Assembly: GCF_005771675.1 (NCBI RefSeq)
Contig: NZ_VAJM01000004.1
Span: 62,001-126,000 of the forward strand
Origin: Hymenobacter jeollabukensis
GTDB taxonomy: Bacteria; Bacteroidota; Bacteroidia; Cytophagales; Hymenobacteraceae
Length of the DNA stretch: 64,000 nucleotides
Reading direction: 5' to 3'
Position numbers and translations under genes: made by a program. This document shows positions 47,197 to 56,129 of the stretch, piece after piece (within the stretch, counting starts at the first letter, position 1; each line of letters begins with the position of its first letter). Under the pieces are notes generated by a model. That model saw nothing but the letters and a program-made list of their open reading frames with translations. It was not told the DNA's origin and made no database searches.

Positions 47197-47223
47197 CCCG
47201 CCGCGGTGCGGGCGAATAAGAAG

Positions 47224-49284
47224 ATGCGCGAGATGATGCGACGTTGGCTAGACAAACTGGTACTCGGAGCGGGCTTTGCCCTGGTGAGTGGCGCGGCTGC
47301 GGCCCAGCAACTCACCGTGGCCGCCGATGGCTCGGGCCAGTTTAAAACGGTGCAGGAGGCCATCAACAGCCTGCCCGCCCACGCCGACAAACCGCGCGTC
47401 ATCAACATCGGCAAGGGCATCTACCGCGAGCAGATTTACATCGACGGCAAAGACCACCTGACTTTGCGCGGCGCCGGCGAGGCGCTGACCTGGATTCAGG
47501 TGTCGTTGGCCCGCGAGGCGGCCCGCTGCGCCGGCAAAACCGACGACTGGGGCGTGGCCACCATCAACGTGCGCAACTCGCCCGACCTGACGCTGGAAAA
47601 CCTGTCGGTGGTCAACAGCCACGGCCTCGACTCGCCCGGGGAGCAGGTCATTCCCTGCCCTTCGGACCCCGCCGGCTCGAAGAAAGTCAGCGGCACCACT
47701 CACCAGATGGCCCTGCGCACCTTCGCCGGCTCGTCGCGCATGAAGTTCGTGCACTGCACCTTCCGCGCCTACGGTGGCGACACGGTGAGCCCCTGGGACG
47801 GCGAGGGCGGGCAGTTCTACTTCAAGGACTGCACGATGGAAGGCGGCGTCGACTTCTACTGCCCGCGCGGCTGGGCCTACGCCGAAGACTGCCGCTTTAT
47901 TTGCCACAGCACCACGGCCGCCATCTGGCACGACGGCACCGGCAGCAAGGACTCGAAAACGGTACTCAAGAACTGCATCTTCGAGGGCGACAAGGGCTTC
48001 AAGCTCGGCCGCTACCACCGCGAGTCGCAGTTTTACCTCGTTGGCTGCAAGTTCAGCGAGAACATGGCCGATGCCGACATCTACCACGCCCCCTCCGGGC
48101 CCGGCACCCCGCTGTGGGGCCGCCGCGTGTACTACGCCGACTGCCACCGCAAGGGCGGCGACTTCGCCTGGCATTCCGACAACCTCGTAACGGCTGAAGG
48201 TGCGCCGACCGAAAAGCAAATCAACGCGGCCTGGACGTTTGGTGGCGCCTGGGACCCGGTGTCGGGCAAAATCGGCACGCCGGTAGCCACGACCGAAGCC
48301 GGCAAGGACTCGGTGGCCGAGCGGATGCTGGTGTACCAGCGCCTCATCGGCGGCTGGCCCAAGGCGGTAGGGGAGAAGAAGGTGGACTACGAGCACCCGC
48401 TGACCCTGGCTGAGCGCGTGCAGACCCGCAAGGACGGCCTCGTGCGCAAGGACGCCACCATCGACAACAACGCCACCACCCGCGAAATCAGCTACCTGCT
48501 GGGCGCCTACAAGCGCACCAACAACCTGGCCTACCGGCAGGCGGCCGAGCGCGGCATCCGCTACCTGCTCACCATGCAGCAGAAAAGCGGCGGCTTCCCG
48601 CAGTACTACCCCGACAGCTCCTCCTACCGCGCCCAGATTACCTACAACGACAACGCCATGATCAAGGCGCTGTGGGTGCTCAAGAACGTGGCCGACAAGA
48701 AGGGCGACTACGCGCTGGTCGATTTCAGCCTGGTGCCAGCGGCCGAGCAGGCCGTGCAGCGCGGCATCAGCTGCATTCTGCGCACGCAGTACGTGCAGAA
48801 GGGCAAGCTCACCGCCTGGTGCGCCCAGCACGACCGCCGCACCCTGCTGCCCTGCAAGGCCCGCGCCTTCGAGCTGGCCTCGCTGAGCGGGATGGAGACG
48901 GTGGGCATCGTGGAATTCTTGCTGGCGCAGGACAATCCTTCGCCCGAAATCAAGCAGAGCATCGAAGCCGCCGTGGCCTGGCTGAACCAGGTCAAAATCG
49001 AGGGCTATACCGTGAAAGATGTGGACGACCCGGCCCAGCCGACAGGTAAGGACAGGAGAGTATTGCCCGAGGCGGGCTCTACTTTGTGGGCACGTTTTTA
49101 CGACCTGAACACCAACCAACCCATATATGTCGGCCGCGACGGAGTGAAACGCGCTGCCCTGGCCGACATCGAACACGAACGCCGCGTGGGCTACGCCTAC
49201 CTCGGCACCTGGCCAGCCAAGTTGCTGACCAAAGAATACCCTCAGTGGCAACACCAGCGGGCGAACGGAAAGAGCGGATTATAA
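47224..49284 (+). CDS. Bimodular pectinesterase (CE8) - pectate lyase (PL10)
   Basis: A 686-residue exported fusion. The start at 47224 is the first ATG; ATGs at 47233 and 47236 and a GTG at 47206 are alternatives, and the signal peptide is RRWLDKLVLGAGFALVSGAA followed by AAQ. Residues about 30-330 are a CE8 pectinesterase (VAADGSGQFKTVQEAINSLP, GGDTVSPWDGEGGQFYFKDC, GGVDFYCPRGWAYAEDC with the catalytic Asp and a Arg/Trp pair). Residues about 360-680 are a PL10 pectate lyase (KDATIDNNATTREISYLLGA, GGFPQYYPD and TYNDNAMIKALWVL). It removes methyl esters and then cleaves the polygalacturonate by elimination, giving substrates for the second SusCD and KdgF. The next gene starts 13 bases downstream. 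Confidence 0.92.
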   Translation: MREMMRRWLDKLVLGAGFALVSGAAAAQQLTVAADGSGQFKTVQEAINSLPAHADKPRVINIGKGIYREQIYIDGKDHLTLRGAGEALTWIQVSLAREAARCAGKTDDWGVATINVRNSPDLTLENLSVVNSHGLDSPGEQVIPCPSDPAGSKKVSGTTHQMALRTFAGSSRMKFVHCTFRAYGGDTVSPWDGEGGQFYFKDCTMEGGVDFYCPRGWAYAEDCRFICHSTTAAIWHDGTGSKDSKTVLKNCIFEGDKGFKLGRYHRESQFYLVGCKFSENMADADIYHAPSGPGTPLWGRRVYYADCHRKGGDFAWHSDNLVTAEGAPTEKQINAAWTFGGAWDPVSGKIGTPVATTEAGKDSVAERMLVYQRLIGGWPKAVGEKKVDYEHPLTLAERVQTRKDGLVRKDATIDNNATTREISYLLGAYKRTNNLAYRQAAERGIRYLLTMQQKSGGFPQYYPDSSSYRAQITYNDNAMIKALWVLKNVADKKGDYALVDFSLVPAAEQAVQRGISCILRTQYVQKGKLTAWCAQHDRRTLLPCKARAFELASLSGMETVGIVEFLLAQDNPSPEIKQSIEAAVAWLNQVKIEGYTVKDVDDPAQPTGKDRRVLPEAGSTLWARFYDLNTNQPIYVGRDGVKRAALADIEHERRVGYAYLGTWPAKLLTKEYPQWQHQRANGKSGL

Positions 49285-49297
49285 GAAGAGAATTCCC

Positions 49298-50821
49298 ATG
49301 AGCTACTTGTCTCGCAACATCGCGCTGGCCCACGGCGCCCACTCGGCCGTTTCGTTGCCGGAAGCCGCCCAACTGGCGCTGCCCGAGAAGGTCCTGCAAT
49401 TCGGTACCGGCGTGCTGCTGCGCGGCCTGCCCGATTACCTGATCGACAAAGCCAACCGCCAGGGCATCTTCAACGGCCGCATCGTGGTGGTGAAGTCGAC
49501 CGACGGTGGCGACATCAACGCCTTCGCCCGCCAGAACGGCCTCTACACGCTCTGCATCCGCGGCATCGAGGACGGCCAGCAGGTGGAGGAAAACGTGGTC
49601 AGCTCCGCCATCAGCCGCGTGCTGTCGGCCAAGAGCCAGTGGGCCGAGGTGCTGCGCTTCGCCCAGTCGCCCGACCTGCAGGTGGTCATTTCGAACACCA
49701 CGGAAGTCGGCATTCAACTGGTGGCCGACGACGTGCGCCAGTCGCCGCCCGTGAGCTTCCCCGGCAAGCTGCTGGCCGTGCTCTACGTGCGCTGGAAAGC
49801 CTTCAAGGGTGACCGGGCGAAGGGCCTGGTCATCGTGCCCACCGAGCTGGTGCCCGACAACGGCCGCAAGCTGGAAGCCATTCTGCTGGAGCTGGCCCAC
49901 CGCAACGAGCTGGAAGCCGAGTTCATCGACTGGCTGGAAGCGGCCAACACCTGCTGCAACTCCCTGGTGGACCGCATCGTGCCGGGCCGCCCCGACGTGG
50001 GCGCCTACAACGCGCTGACCGAAGAGCTGGGCTACGACGACGACCTGCTCACGATGTCAGAAGTGTACCGCCTCTGGGCCATTGAAGGCGACGAGAAAGT
50101 GCGGGCGGTGCTCTCGTTCGAGCAGGCCGACAAGGGCGTCATCATCCAGCCCGACATCAACCAGTTCCGCGAGCTGAAGCTGCGCATGCTCAACGGCACG
50201 CACACCCTGAGCTGCGGCCTGGCTTTCCTGAGCGGCTTCGAGACGGTGCGCGGTGCCATGGACGACGAGGTGATGGGCCAGTTCATCAGCCGCCTGATGG
50301 TGGACGACCTGCGCCCCGGCATTCCCTACAAAATCGATGAGGCCGTGGCCCGCGACTTCGCCCGGCAGGTGCTTGACCGATTCCGTAACCCCTTCATCGA
50401 GCACCGCTGGCTGGCCATCACGCTGAACTACACGGCCAAGATGCAGATGCGCAACGTGGCCACGCTGGTGCACTACGCCGAGCAGAAAAAGCAGGCCCCG
50501 CAACACGCCGCCCTGGGCTTCGCGGCCTACCTGCTCTTCATGCGCGGCACCCACCAGCAGGACCACACCTGGTACGGCGAGCTGAACGGGGAGCAGTACC
50601 CCATTCAGGACGAAAAAGCCGGCTACTTCGCCGACCTCTGGCAGCGCCTGCCGCCCGCCGAGCTGGTGAGCGTGGTGCTGCACAACCAGGCCCTCTGGAA
50701 CCACGACCTGACCGCCCTGCCCGGCTTCGCCGCAGCCGTGACCGGCTACCTGCAGCAGATGCTGGAGGAAGGAGTGTACGCCACCGTAGCCAAGCAATTG
50801 CGGAGCGAAGTGCCGGCCTAG
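49298..50821 (+). CDS. uxaB: Tagaturonate reductase (altronate oxidoreductase)
   Basis: A 507-residue mannitol-dehydrogenase-family enzyme, the UxaB length. VLQFGTGVLLRGLPDYLIDKA is the N-terminal dinucleotide region, and IVVVKSTDGGDINAFARQNG and VISNTTEVGIQLV are conserved. It reduces tagaturonate to altronate with NADH in the cytoplasm. Spacing (13 bases after the CE8-PL10 gene) places it in the operon. A composite inverted repeat follows. Confidence 0.95.
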   Translation: MSYLSRNIALAHGAHSAVSLPEAAQLALPEKVLQFGTGVLLRGLPDYLIDKANRQGIFNGRIVVVKSTDGGDINAFARQNGLYTLCIRGIEDGQQVEENVVSSAISRVLSAKSQWAEVLRFAQSPDLQVVISNTTEVGIQLVADDVRQSPPVSFPGKLLAVLYVRWKAFKGDRAKGLVIVPTELVPDNGRKLEAILLELAHRNELEAEFIDWLEAANTCCNSLVDRIVPGRPDVGAYNALTEELGYDDDLLTMSEVYRLWAIEGDEKVRAVLSFEQADKGVIIQPDINQFRELKLRMLNGTHTLSCGLAFLSGFETVRGAMDDEVMGQFISRLMVDDLRPGIPYKIDEAVARDFARQVLDRFRNPFIEHRWLAITLNYTAKMQMRNVATLVHYAEQKKQAPQHAALGFAAYLLFMRGTHQQDHTWYGELNGEQYPIQDEKAGYFADLWQRLPPAELVSVVLHNQALWNHDLTALPGFAAAVTGYLQQMLEEGVYATVAKQLRSEVPA

Positions 50822-50839
50822 TTTGTTGTAAGAGGTAAA

Positions 50840-50998
50840 GTCATATCGAGCGCAGCCAAGACATCTCGCGCGCTTCGTTGAACAGCTAATCCAGAACGTA
50901 ATGCTGAGCCTGAGCGAAGCATCTCTACCGCTTCGTTCGATAGTCATTTTACTATCGAACATCAGCACGCGAGATTCCTCGACTTCGCTCGGAATGAC
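50840..50998. repeat. Composite intergenic inverted repeat between uxaB and uxaA
   Basis: The outer arms (GTCATATCGAGCGCAGCC at the left, GAGATTCCTCGACTTCGCTC then GGAATGAC at the right) belong to the same type as the element at 24628. Inside is a single arm of a different type (AATGCTGAGCC..GAAGCATCTCTACCGCTTCG), the sequence seen in the element at 57524, and a short TTCGATAGT/ACTATCGAA hairpin. This looks like one element inserted in another. Confidence 0.7.
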
Positions 50999-51016
50999 GG
51001 CCTAGAGAAACCCAAG

Positions 51017-52669
51017 ATGAAACACCTAGTAGCCAAAATCCACCCCCACGACAACGTACTCGTCGCCCTGCAGGATTTGCCGGCCGGCACCACCATTCCG
51101 TGGGAGGATGGCGCCATCAAAACCGTCGCCGCTATTCCGGCCAAGCACAAGCTGGCGTTGCAGGACTTTCAGGTCGGCGACTCCGTGACCATGTACGGCG
51201 TGCTGGTGGGCAAAATCCGCGAAGCCATTCCGCTGGGCGGCCTGCTGACCACTTCGAACATCAAGCACGCCACCAACAGCTACGGGGAGCACGGCATGCA
51301 CCGCGCCGCCTGGCCCGTGCCGAACGTGGAAAAGTGGCAGGAGCGCACCTTCATGGGCTTTCACCGCCCCGACGGCAAAGTGGGCACGGCCAACTACTGG
51401 CTGGTGATTCCGCTGGTGTTCTGCGAAAACCGCAACATTCAGGTGCTGGAAGAAGCCCTGGTGACGGACCTGGGCTACGGCCGCCGCAAAAGCTACCAGC
51501 CCCAGACCCAGGAGCTGATTCAGCTGATGCAGGCCGGCAAGACGGTGGAGGAAATCCTGCAGACCGACCTGCAGACCTCGCTCGACGGCAGCCAGAAGCC
51601 CAAGCTGTTCCCGAACGTGGACGGCGTGCGGTTTCTCACCCACGAGGGCGGCTGCGGCGGCATCCGGCAGGACGCGCAGACGCTCTGCGGCCTGCTCGCC
51701 GGTTACATCACCCACCCCAACGTGGCTGGCGCCACCGTGCTCAGCCTCGGCTGCCAGAACGCGCAGGTGTCGATGCTGCAGGACGAAATCAACAAGCGCA
51801 GCCCGCAGTTTCTCAAGCCGCTATACATCCTGGAGCAGCAGAAAATTGGCACCGAGGAGGCGCTCATCAGCACTGCCCTGCGCCAGACCTTCGCCGGGCT
51901 GATGCAGGCCAACGCCCAGCACCGCCAGCCGGCCCCGCTCAGCAAGCTGTGCATCGGGCTGGAATGCGGCGGCTCGGATGGCTTCTCGGGCATCTCGGCC
52001 AACCCCGCCGTGGGCCACGTGTCCGACATGCTGGTGGCCCTGGGCGGCTCGGTGATTCTGGCCGAATTCCCGGAGCTGAACGGCGTGGAGCAGGAGCTGG
52101 TTGACCGCTCCATCGACAAGGAAACCGCCGAGCGGTTCAGCTCGCTGATGAAGGCCTACAGCGACTCCGCCGTGGCCGTCGGCTCGGGCTTCGACATGAA
52201 CCCCTCGCCCGGCAACATCCGCGACGGGCTGCTGACCGACGCCATGAAATCGGCCGGCGCGGCCCGTAAGGGCGGTTCTTCGCCCGTAGTGGCCGTGCTC
52301 GACTACCCCGAAATGGTGACCAAGCCGGGCCTGAACCTGCTCTGCACCCCCGGCAACGACGTGGAATCGACCACGGCCGAGGTGGGCTCGGGCGCCAACG
52401 TGGTGCTCTTCACCACCGGCCTGGGCACGCCCACCGGCAACCCCATTGCCCCGGTCGTGAAGATTGCCACCAACACCCCGTTGGCCAAGCGCATGCCCGA
52501 CATCATCGACATCAACACCGGCACCGTCATCGACGGCGAGGAAACCATCGAGCAGGCCGGGGAGCGGATTCTGGACTACGTCATCCGCGTGGCCAGCGGC
52601 GAGGAAGTAGCCGCCGTGCGCCACGGACAGACGGACTTCATTCCCTGGAAGCGCGGCGTTTCGCTGTAA
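51017..52669 (+). CDS. uxaA: Altronate dehydratase
   Basis: A 550-residue UxaA of normal length. An N-terminal SAF-like domain (MKHLVAKIHPHDNVLVALQD) precedes the long catalytic domain with FLTHEGGCGGIRQDAQTLCG, ATVLSLGCQNAQVS and CIGLECGGSDGFSGISANPA, whose Cys residues are those of the UxaA/GarD family. It dehydrates altronate to KDG. It follows uxaB by 195 bases, nearly all of it the inverted repeat. Confidence 0.96.
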   Translation: MKHLVAKIHPHDNVLVALQDLPAGTTIPWEDGAIKTVAAIPAKHKLALQDFQVGDSVTMYGVLVGKIREAIPLGGLLTTSNIKHATNSYGEHGMHRAAWPVPNVEKWQERTFMGFHRPDGKVGTANYWLVIPLVFCENRNIQVLEEALVTDLGYGRRKSYQPQTQELIQLMQAGKTVEEILQTDLQTSLDGSQKPKLFPNVDGVRFLTHEGGCGGIRQDAQTLCGLLAGYITHPNVAGATVLSLGCQNAQVSMLQDEINKRSPQFLKPLYILEQQKIGTEEALISTALRQTFAGLMQANAQHRQPAPLSKLCIGLECGGSDGFSGISANPAVGHVSDMLVALGGSVILAEFPELNGVEQELVDRSIDKETAERFSSLMKAYSDSAVAVGSGFDMNPSPGNIRDGLLTDAMKSAGAARKGGSSPVVAVLDYPEMVTKPGLNLLCTPGNDVESTTAEVGSGANVVLFTTGLGTPTGNPIAPVVKIATNTPLAKRMPDIIDINTGTVIDGEETIEQAGERILDYVIRVASGEEVAAVRHGQTDFIPWKRGVSL

Positions 52670-52676
52670 GAGGCCA

Positions 52677-52724
52677 GGCCGCTCCGGAACCGTTTGCGTG
52701 AATAAACCCGGCGCCGGAGCGGCC
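52677..52724. other. Hairpin between uxaA and uxaC
   Basis: An 11-bp perfect stem (52677-52687 with 52714-52724) encloses a 26-base loop that contains GAACCGTTTGCG, similar to one arm of the LacI-type operator. No T-run follows, so it is not a typical terminator; it may be a processing or regulatory structure. Confidence 0.45.
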
Positions 52725-52816
52725 GGCTTCATCGGATGCTTACCCGGGTTAAATACTTTTGACCGACCCACCCAGCCGGTGCTTTTCGGAGCGGGCGGCT
52801 TTGCTCAGATTACCCT

Positions 52817-54256
52817 ATGAAACCCTTCCTGAACGACGATTTTCTGCTGCAGACCGCTACGGCGCGTACGCTCTACCACGAGCATGCCCGGCAGATGCCC
52901 ATCATCGACTACCACAACCACCTGCTGCCCGACCAGATTGCCGAAGACAAGCAATTCGACAACCTGACGCAGATCTGGCTCTACGGCGACCATTACAAGT
53001 GGCGCGCCATGCGCACCAACGGCATCGATGAGCGCTACATCACCGGCGACGCGTCGGACTGGGAGAAGTTTGAGAAGTGGGCCGAAACCGTGCCCAACAC
53101 GCTGCGCAACCCGCTCTACCACTGGACGCACCTGGAGCTGCAGCGCTACTTCGGCGTGACCGAGCTGCTCAACAAGGAGTCGGCCCGCCGCATCTACGAC
53201 CACTGCTCGGCCTTGCTGCGCACCCCCGAGTATTCGGTGCGCAACCTGCTCAAGAAAATGAACGTGCAGACCCTCTGCACCACCGACGACCCCTCGGATT
53301 CGCTGGAGCACCACCGCGCCATTGCCGCCGACCCGTTCGGCGTGCAGGTGCTGCCCACCTTCCGCCCCGACAAAGCCATGTCGCCGGAAGATGCTGCCGC
53401 CTACAATGCCTACCTGGACAAGCTGGGCGCCTCGGCCGCGGTGGAAATCCTGAACTACCAGGACCTGCAAACGGCCCTGCGCGTGCGCCACGACTACTTC
53501 GCCGCCCTGGGCTGCCGTCTCTCCGACCACGGCCTGGAGCAGATCTACGCCGCCGATTACACCGACGCCGACATCACCCGCATCTTCGCCAAAGTGCGCG
53601 GCGGCGCGACTCTGGAGCGCGCGGAAGTGCTGCAATTCAAGTCGGCCATGCTGGTGTTCCTGGCGGAGCTGGACTGGGAGAAAGGCTGGACCCAGCAGTT
53701 CCACCTCGGCGCCCTGCGCAACAACAACGCCCGCATGCTGCGCCAGCTCGGCCCCGACACCGGCTGGGACTCCATCGGCGACTTCCAGCAGGCCCCGGCC
53801 CTGGCCAAGTTTCTCGACCGCCTCGACACCCAGGACAAGCTGGCCAAGACGATTCTCTACAACCTGAACCCCTCCGACAACGAGCTGTTCGCCACCATGA
53901 TCGGCAACTTTCAGGACGGTTCGGTGGCCGGCAAGATGCAGTTTGGCTCGGGCTGGTGGTTCCTCGATCAGAAAGACGGCATGGAGCGGCAGATCAATGC
54001 GCTGTCGAACATGGGCCTGCTGAGCCGCTTCGTGGGCATGCTCACCGACTCGCGCAGCTTCCTCTCGTACCCGCGCCACGAGTACTTCCGCCGCATCCTC
54101 TGCAACATGCTCGGCAACGACGTGGAAAACGGCGAGCTGCCGGCCGACATGGAACTGCTCGGTCAGATGGTGCAGAACATCTGCTACGGCAACGCCAACG
54201 AGTACTTCGGCTTCTCCAAGGTCGCCGAAACCACCTCGGTAGCGGCCGAGGCTTAG
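52817..54256 (+). CDS. uxaC: Glucuronate/galacturonate isomerase
   Basis: A 479-residue UxaC. IIDYHNHLLPDQIAEDKQFD carries the metal-binding HxH of the amidohydrolase-type fold; LCTTDDPSDSLEHHR and LPTFRPDKAM are conserved. It isomerises D-galacturonate to tagaturonate (and D-glucuronate to fructuronate). It is separated from uxaA by 147 bases and followed by the palindromic hairpin. Confidence 0.96.
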   Translation: MKPFLNDDFLLQTATARTLYHEHARQMPIIDYHNHLLPDQIAEDKQFDNLTQIWLYGDHYKWRAMRTNGIDERYITGDASDWEKFEKWAETVPNTLRNPLYHWTHLELQRYFGVTELLNKESARRIYDHCSALLRTPEYSVRNLLKKMNVQTLCTTDDPSDSLEHHRAIAADPFGVQVLPTFRPDKAMSPEDAAAYNAYLDKLGASAAVEILNYQDLQTALRVRHDYFAALGCRLSDHGLEQIYAADYTDADITRIFAKVRGGATLERAEVLQFKSAMLVFLAELDWEKGWTQQFHLGALRNNNARMLRQLGPDTGWDSIGDFQQAPALAKFLDRLDTQDKLAKTILYNLNPSDNELFATMIGNFQDGSVAGKMQFGSGWWFLDQKDGMERQINALSNMGLLSRFVGMLTDSRSFLSYPRHEYFRRILCNMLGNDVENGELPADMELLGQMVQNICYGNANEYFGFSKVAETTSVAAEA

Positions 54257-54266
54257 TGAAATCCAG

Positions 54267-54303
54267 CTCCGGCAACGTTTGCGACAACGTTGCCGGAGTT
54301 TTT
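54267..54303 (+). terminator. Hairpin after uxaC containing a perfect LacI-type operator
   Basis: A perfect 13-bp stem (54267-54279 with 54286-54298) with a 6-base loop and a T-run is a good terminator. The same bases hold CAACGTT-N6-AACGTTG, identical in arms and spacing to the operator sites elsewhere in the locus. It lies 106 bases before kdgK. It may be both an operator for kdgK-kdgA-exuT and a partial terminator. Confidence 0.75.
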
Positions 54304-54408
54304 ATGGGGCGCAATCGATTGTTCCGCCTCGTTTCCTGCCGACCTTGTCGGTAGTCCCTCTTACCCCTCAACACCCCGCGCTGCTTCGGTGGCGTCCTCA
54401 CCCTCGGC

Positions 54409-55425
54409 ATGAAGCAAATCGTTACGTTCGGCGAAATCATGATGCGGCTCTCGCCGCCGTTGAACTACCGCCTCGAACAAGCCTCGGCGCTGGAAGTAAC
54501 CTACGGCGGCGGCGACGCCAACGTGGCCGCTTCCCTGGCCTGCCTCGGCCTGCCCGCCGCCCACGTCACCTGCTTCCCCGACCACCAGCTCGGCCGCGCC
54601 GCCACCCAGCAGTTCCGCGCCCTGGGCGTGGACATGCGCCATGTGGTCTACACCCCCAACACCCGCCTAGGCCTGTACTTCCTCGAAGTCGGCTCGGCCT
54701 TGCGGGCCAGCACCATCGTCTACGACCGGTTTGAGTCGGCCTTCGCCAAGCTCGACCCGGCCGCCTTCGACTGGGAAGAAATCCTGAAAGACGCCCAGTG
54801 GTTTCACTGGACGGGCATCACCGCCGCCGTGTCGGCCGCGGCCGCCCAGGCCTGCCGCGACGCCATCCAGGTGGCCCGCCGCCTCGGCATCACCGTGTCG
54901 GCCGACGTGAACTACCGCCGCAACCTGTGGCAGTACGGGCAGCGCGCCCAGGACGTGATGCCCGGCCTCACCGAAGGCTGCGACGTGGTGGTGTGCTCGG
55001 AAGGCGACGCGGAGGATTTGTTCGGCATTCAGGCCGACGCCGACTGCGACAACAGCTTCGAGTGCATGGCCCAGAAGCTGATGCAGCGCTTCCCGCAGAT
55101 CAAGCAGGTCATGGCCACCCGCCGGCAGACGCAAAGCGCCTCGCACGAGCGGATCCAGGGCATGCTGGTCGACGCCGGGCAGGGCTATCTAGAAACGCAG
55201 TTTTACGACATCACGCCCGTCGTGGACCGCATCGGCGGCGGCGACGCGTTCATTGCCGGCTTCGTGTACGGCAAGCTCAAGCTCGACTCGGCGCAGCAGG
55301 CGCTGAATTTCGCCACGGCCGCTTCGGCGCTCAAGCACACCATCCACGGCGACGTGAACTTGGCGACCGTGGCCGAAGTGGAGCACATCATGGCCGGCAA
55401 CGTGACCGGCCGCCTGCTCCGATAA
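54409..55425 (+). CDS. kdgK: 2-keto-3-deoxygluconate kinase
   Basis: A 338-residue ribokinase/PfkB-family sugar kinase. VTYGGGDANVAASLACLG is the substrate/signature-1 region; DRIGGGDAFIAGFVYG is signature 2 with the catalytic Asp. The position directly before kdgA identifies the substrate. It phosphorylates KDG to KDPG with ATP. kdgA follows 23 bases downstream. Confidence 0.93.
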   Translation: MKQIVTFGEIMMRLSPPLNYRLEQASALEVTYGGGDANVAASLACLGLPAAHVTCFPDHQLGRAATQQFRALGVDMRHVVYTPNTRLGLYFLEVGSALRASTIVYDRFESAFAKLDPAAFDWEEILKDAQWFHWTGITAAVSAAAAQACRDAIQVARRLGITVSADVNYRRNLWQYGQRAQDVMPGLTEGCDVVVCSEGDAEDLFGIQADADCDNSFECMAQKLMQRFPQIKQVMATRRQTQSASHERIQGMLVDAGQGYLETQFYDITPVVDRIGGGDAFIAGFVYGKLKLDSAQQALNFATAASALKHTIHGDVNLATVAEVEHIMAGNVTGRLLR

Positions 55426-55448
55426 TTCACCCTAACCCACCCATCCGT

Positions 55449-56126
55449 ATGCCCTTCGACACCGATAACGTTCCGCAGATAGCCTCCAAAGAAGTGCTCA
55501 GCCGCGTGCTGCAGGCCCCGGTCATTCCGGTGTTCTACCACGCCGAGGTGGAGCACGCGCAGAACATCATTTCGGCCTGCTACGCCGGTGGTATCCGCGT
55601 GTTCGAATTCACCAACCGCGGCGACAACGCCTTTGAGGTGTTTTCGAAGCTGCGCGGCTACGTGCGCGACAACTGCCCCGACATGCTGCTGGGCATCGGC
55701 ACCATCTACAACGCCAAGGACGCGGAAGCCTTCATCCTGGCCGGCGCCGACTTCGTGGTGCAGCCCATCACCACCGCCGACGTGGCCGCCATCTGCCGCC
55801 ACTACGACGTGGCCTGGGTGCCCGGCGTGATGACGCTGAACGAAATCTTCCACGCCACCCGCCTGGGCGCGGCGATGGTGAAAATCTTCCCCGCCGGCGT
55901 GCTCGGCCCCGACTACATCAAGGCGGTGCACGGCCCCATGCCCAAGGTGAAAATCATGGTAACGGGCGGCGTGGAGCCGACCACCGAAAGCCTGGGCGCC
56001 TGGTTTGGCGCCGGCGTCAGCGCCGTGGGCATGGGCTCACAGCTCTTCAAGGACAGCAGCGACCTGGAGGCCCTCGGGCAGCGCATCGCCGCGCTGATGG
56101 CATTCGTGGACACCGTAAAGAAGTAG
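55449..56126 (+). CDS. kdgA: KDPG aldolase
   Basis: A 225-residue class I aldolase of family length. The Schiff-base lysine is Lys145 in AMVKIFPAGVLG; the catalytic Glu lies in VFEFTNRG (residue 53), and GIGTIYNAKDAEAFILAGAD is conserved. It splits KDPG into pyruvate and glyceraldehyde 3-phosphate. exuT starts three bases after its stop codon. Confidence 0.95.
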   Translation: MPFDTDNVPQIASKEVLSRVLQAPVIPVFYHAEVEHAQNIISACYAGGIRVFEFTNRGDNAFEVFSKLRGYVRDNCPDMLLGIGTIYNAKDAEAFILAGADFVVQPITTADVAAICRHYDVAWVPGVMTLNEIFHATRLGAAMVKIFPAGVLGPDYIKAVHGPMPKVKIMVTGGVEPTTESLGAWFGAGVSAVGMGSQLFKDSSDLEALGQRIAALMAFVDTVKK

Positions 56127-56129
56127 CGC

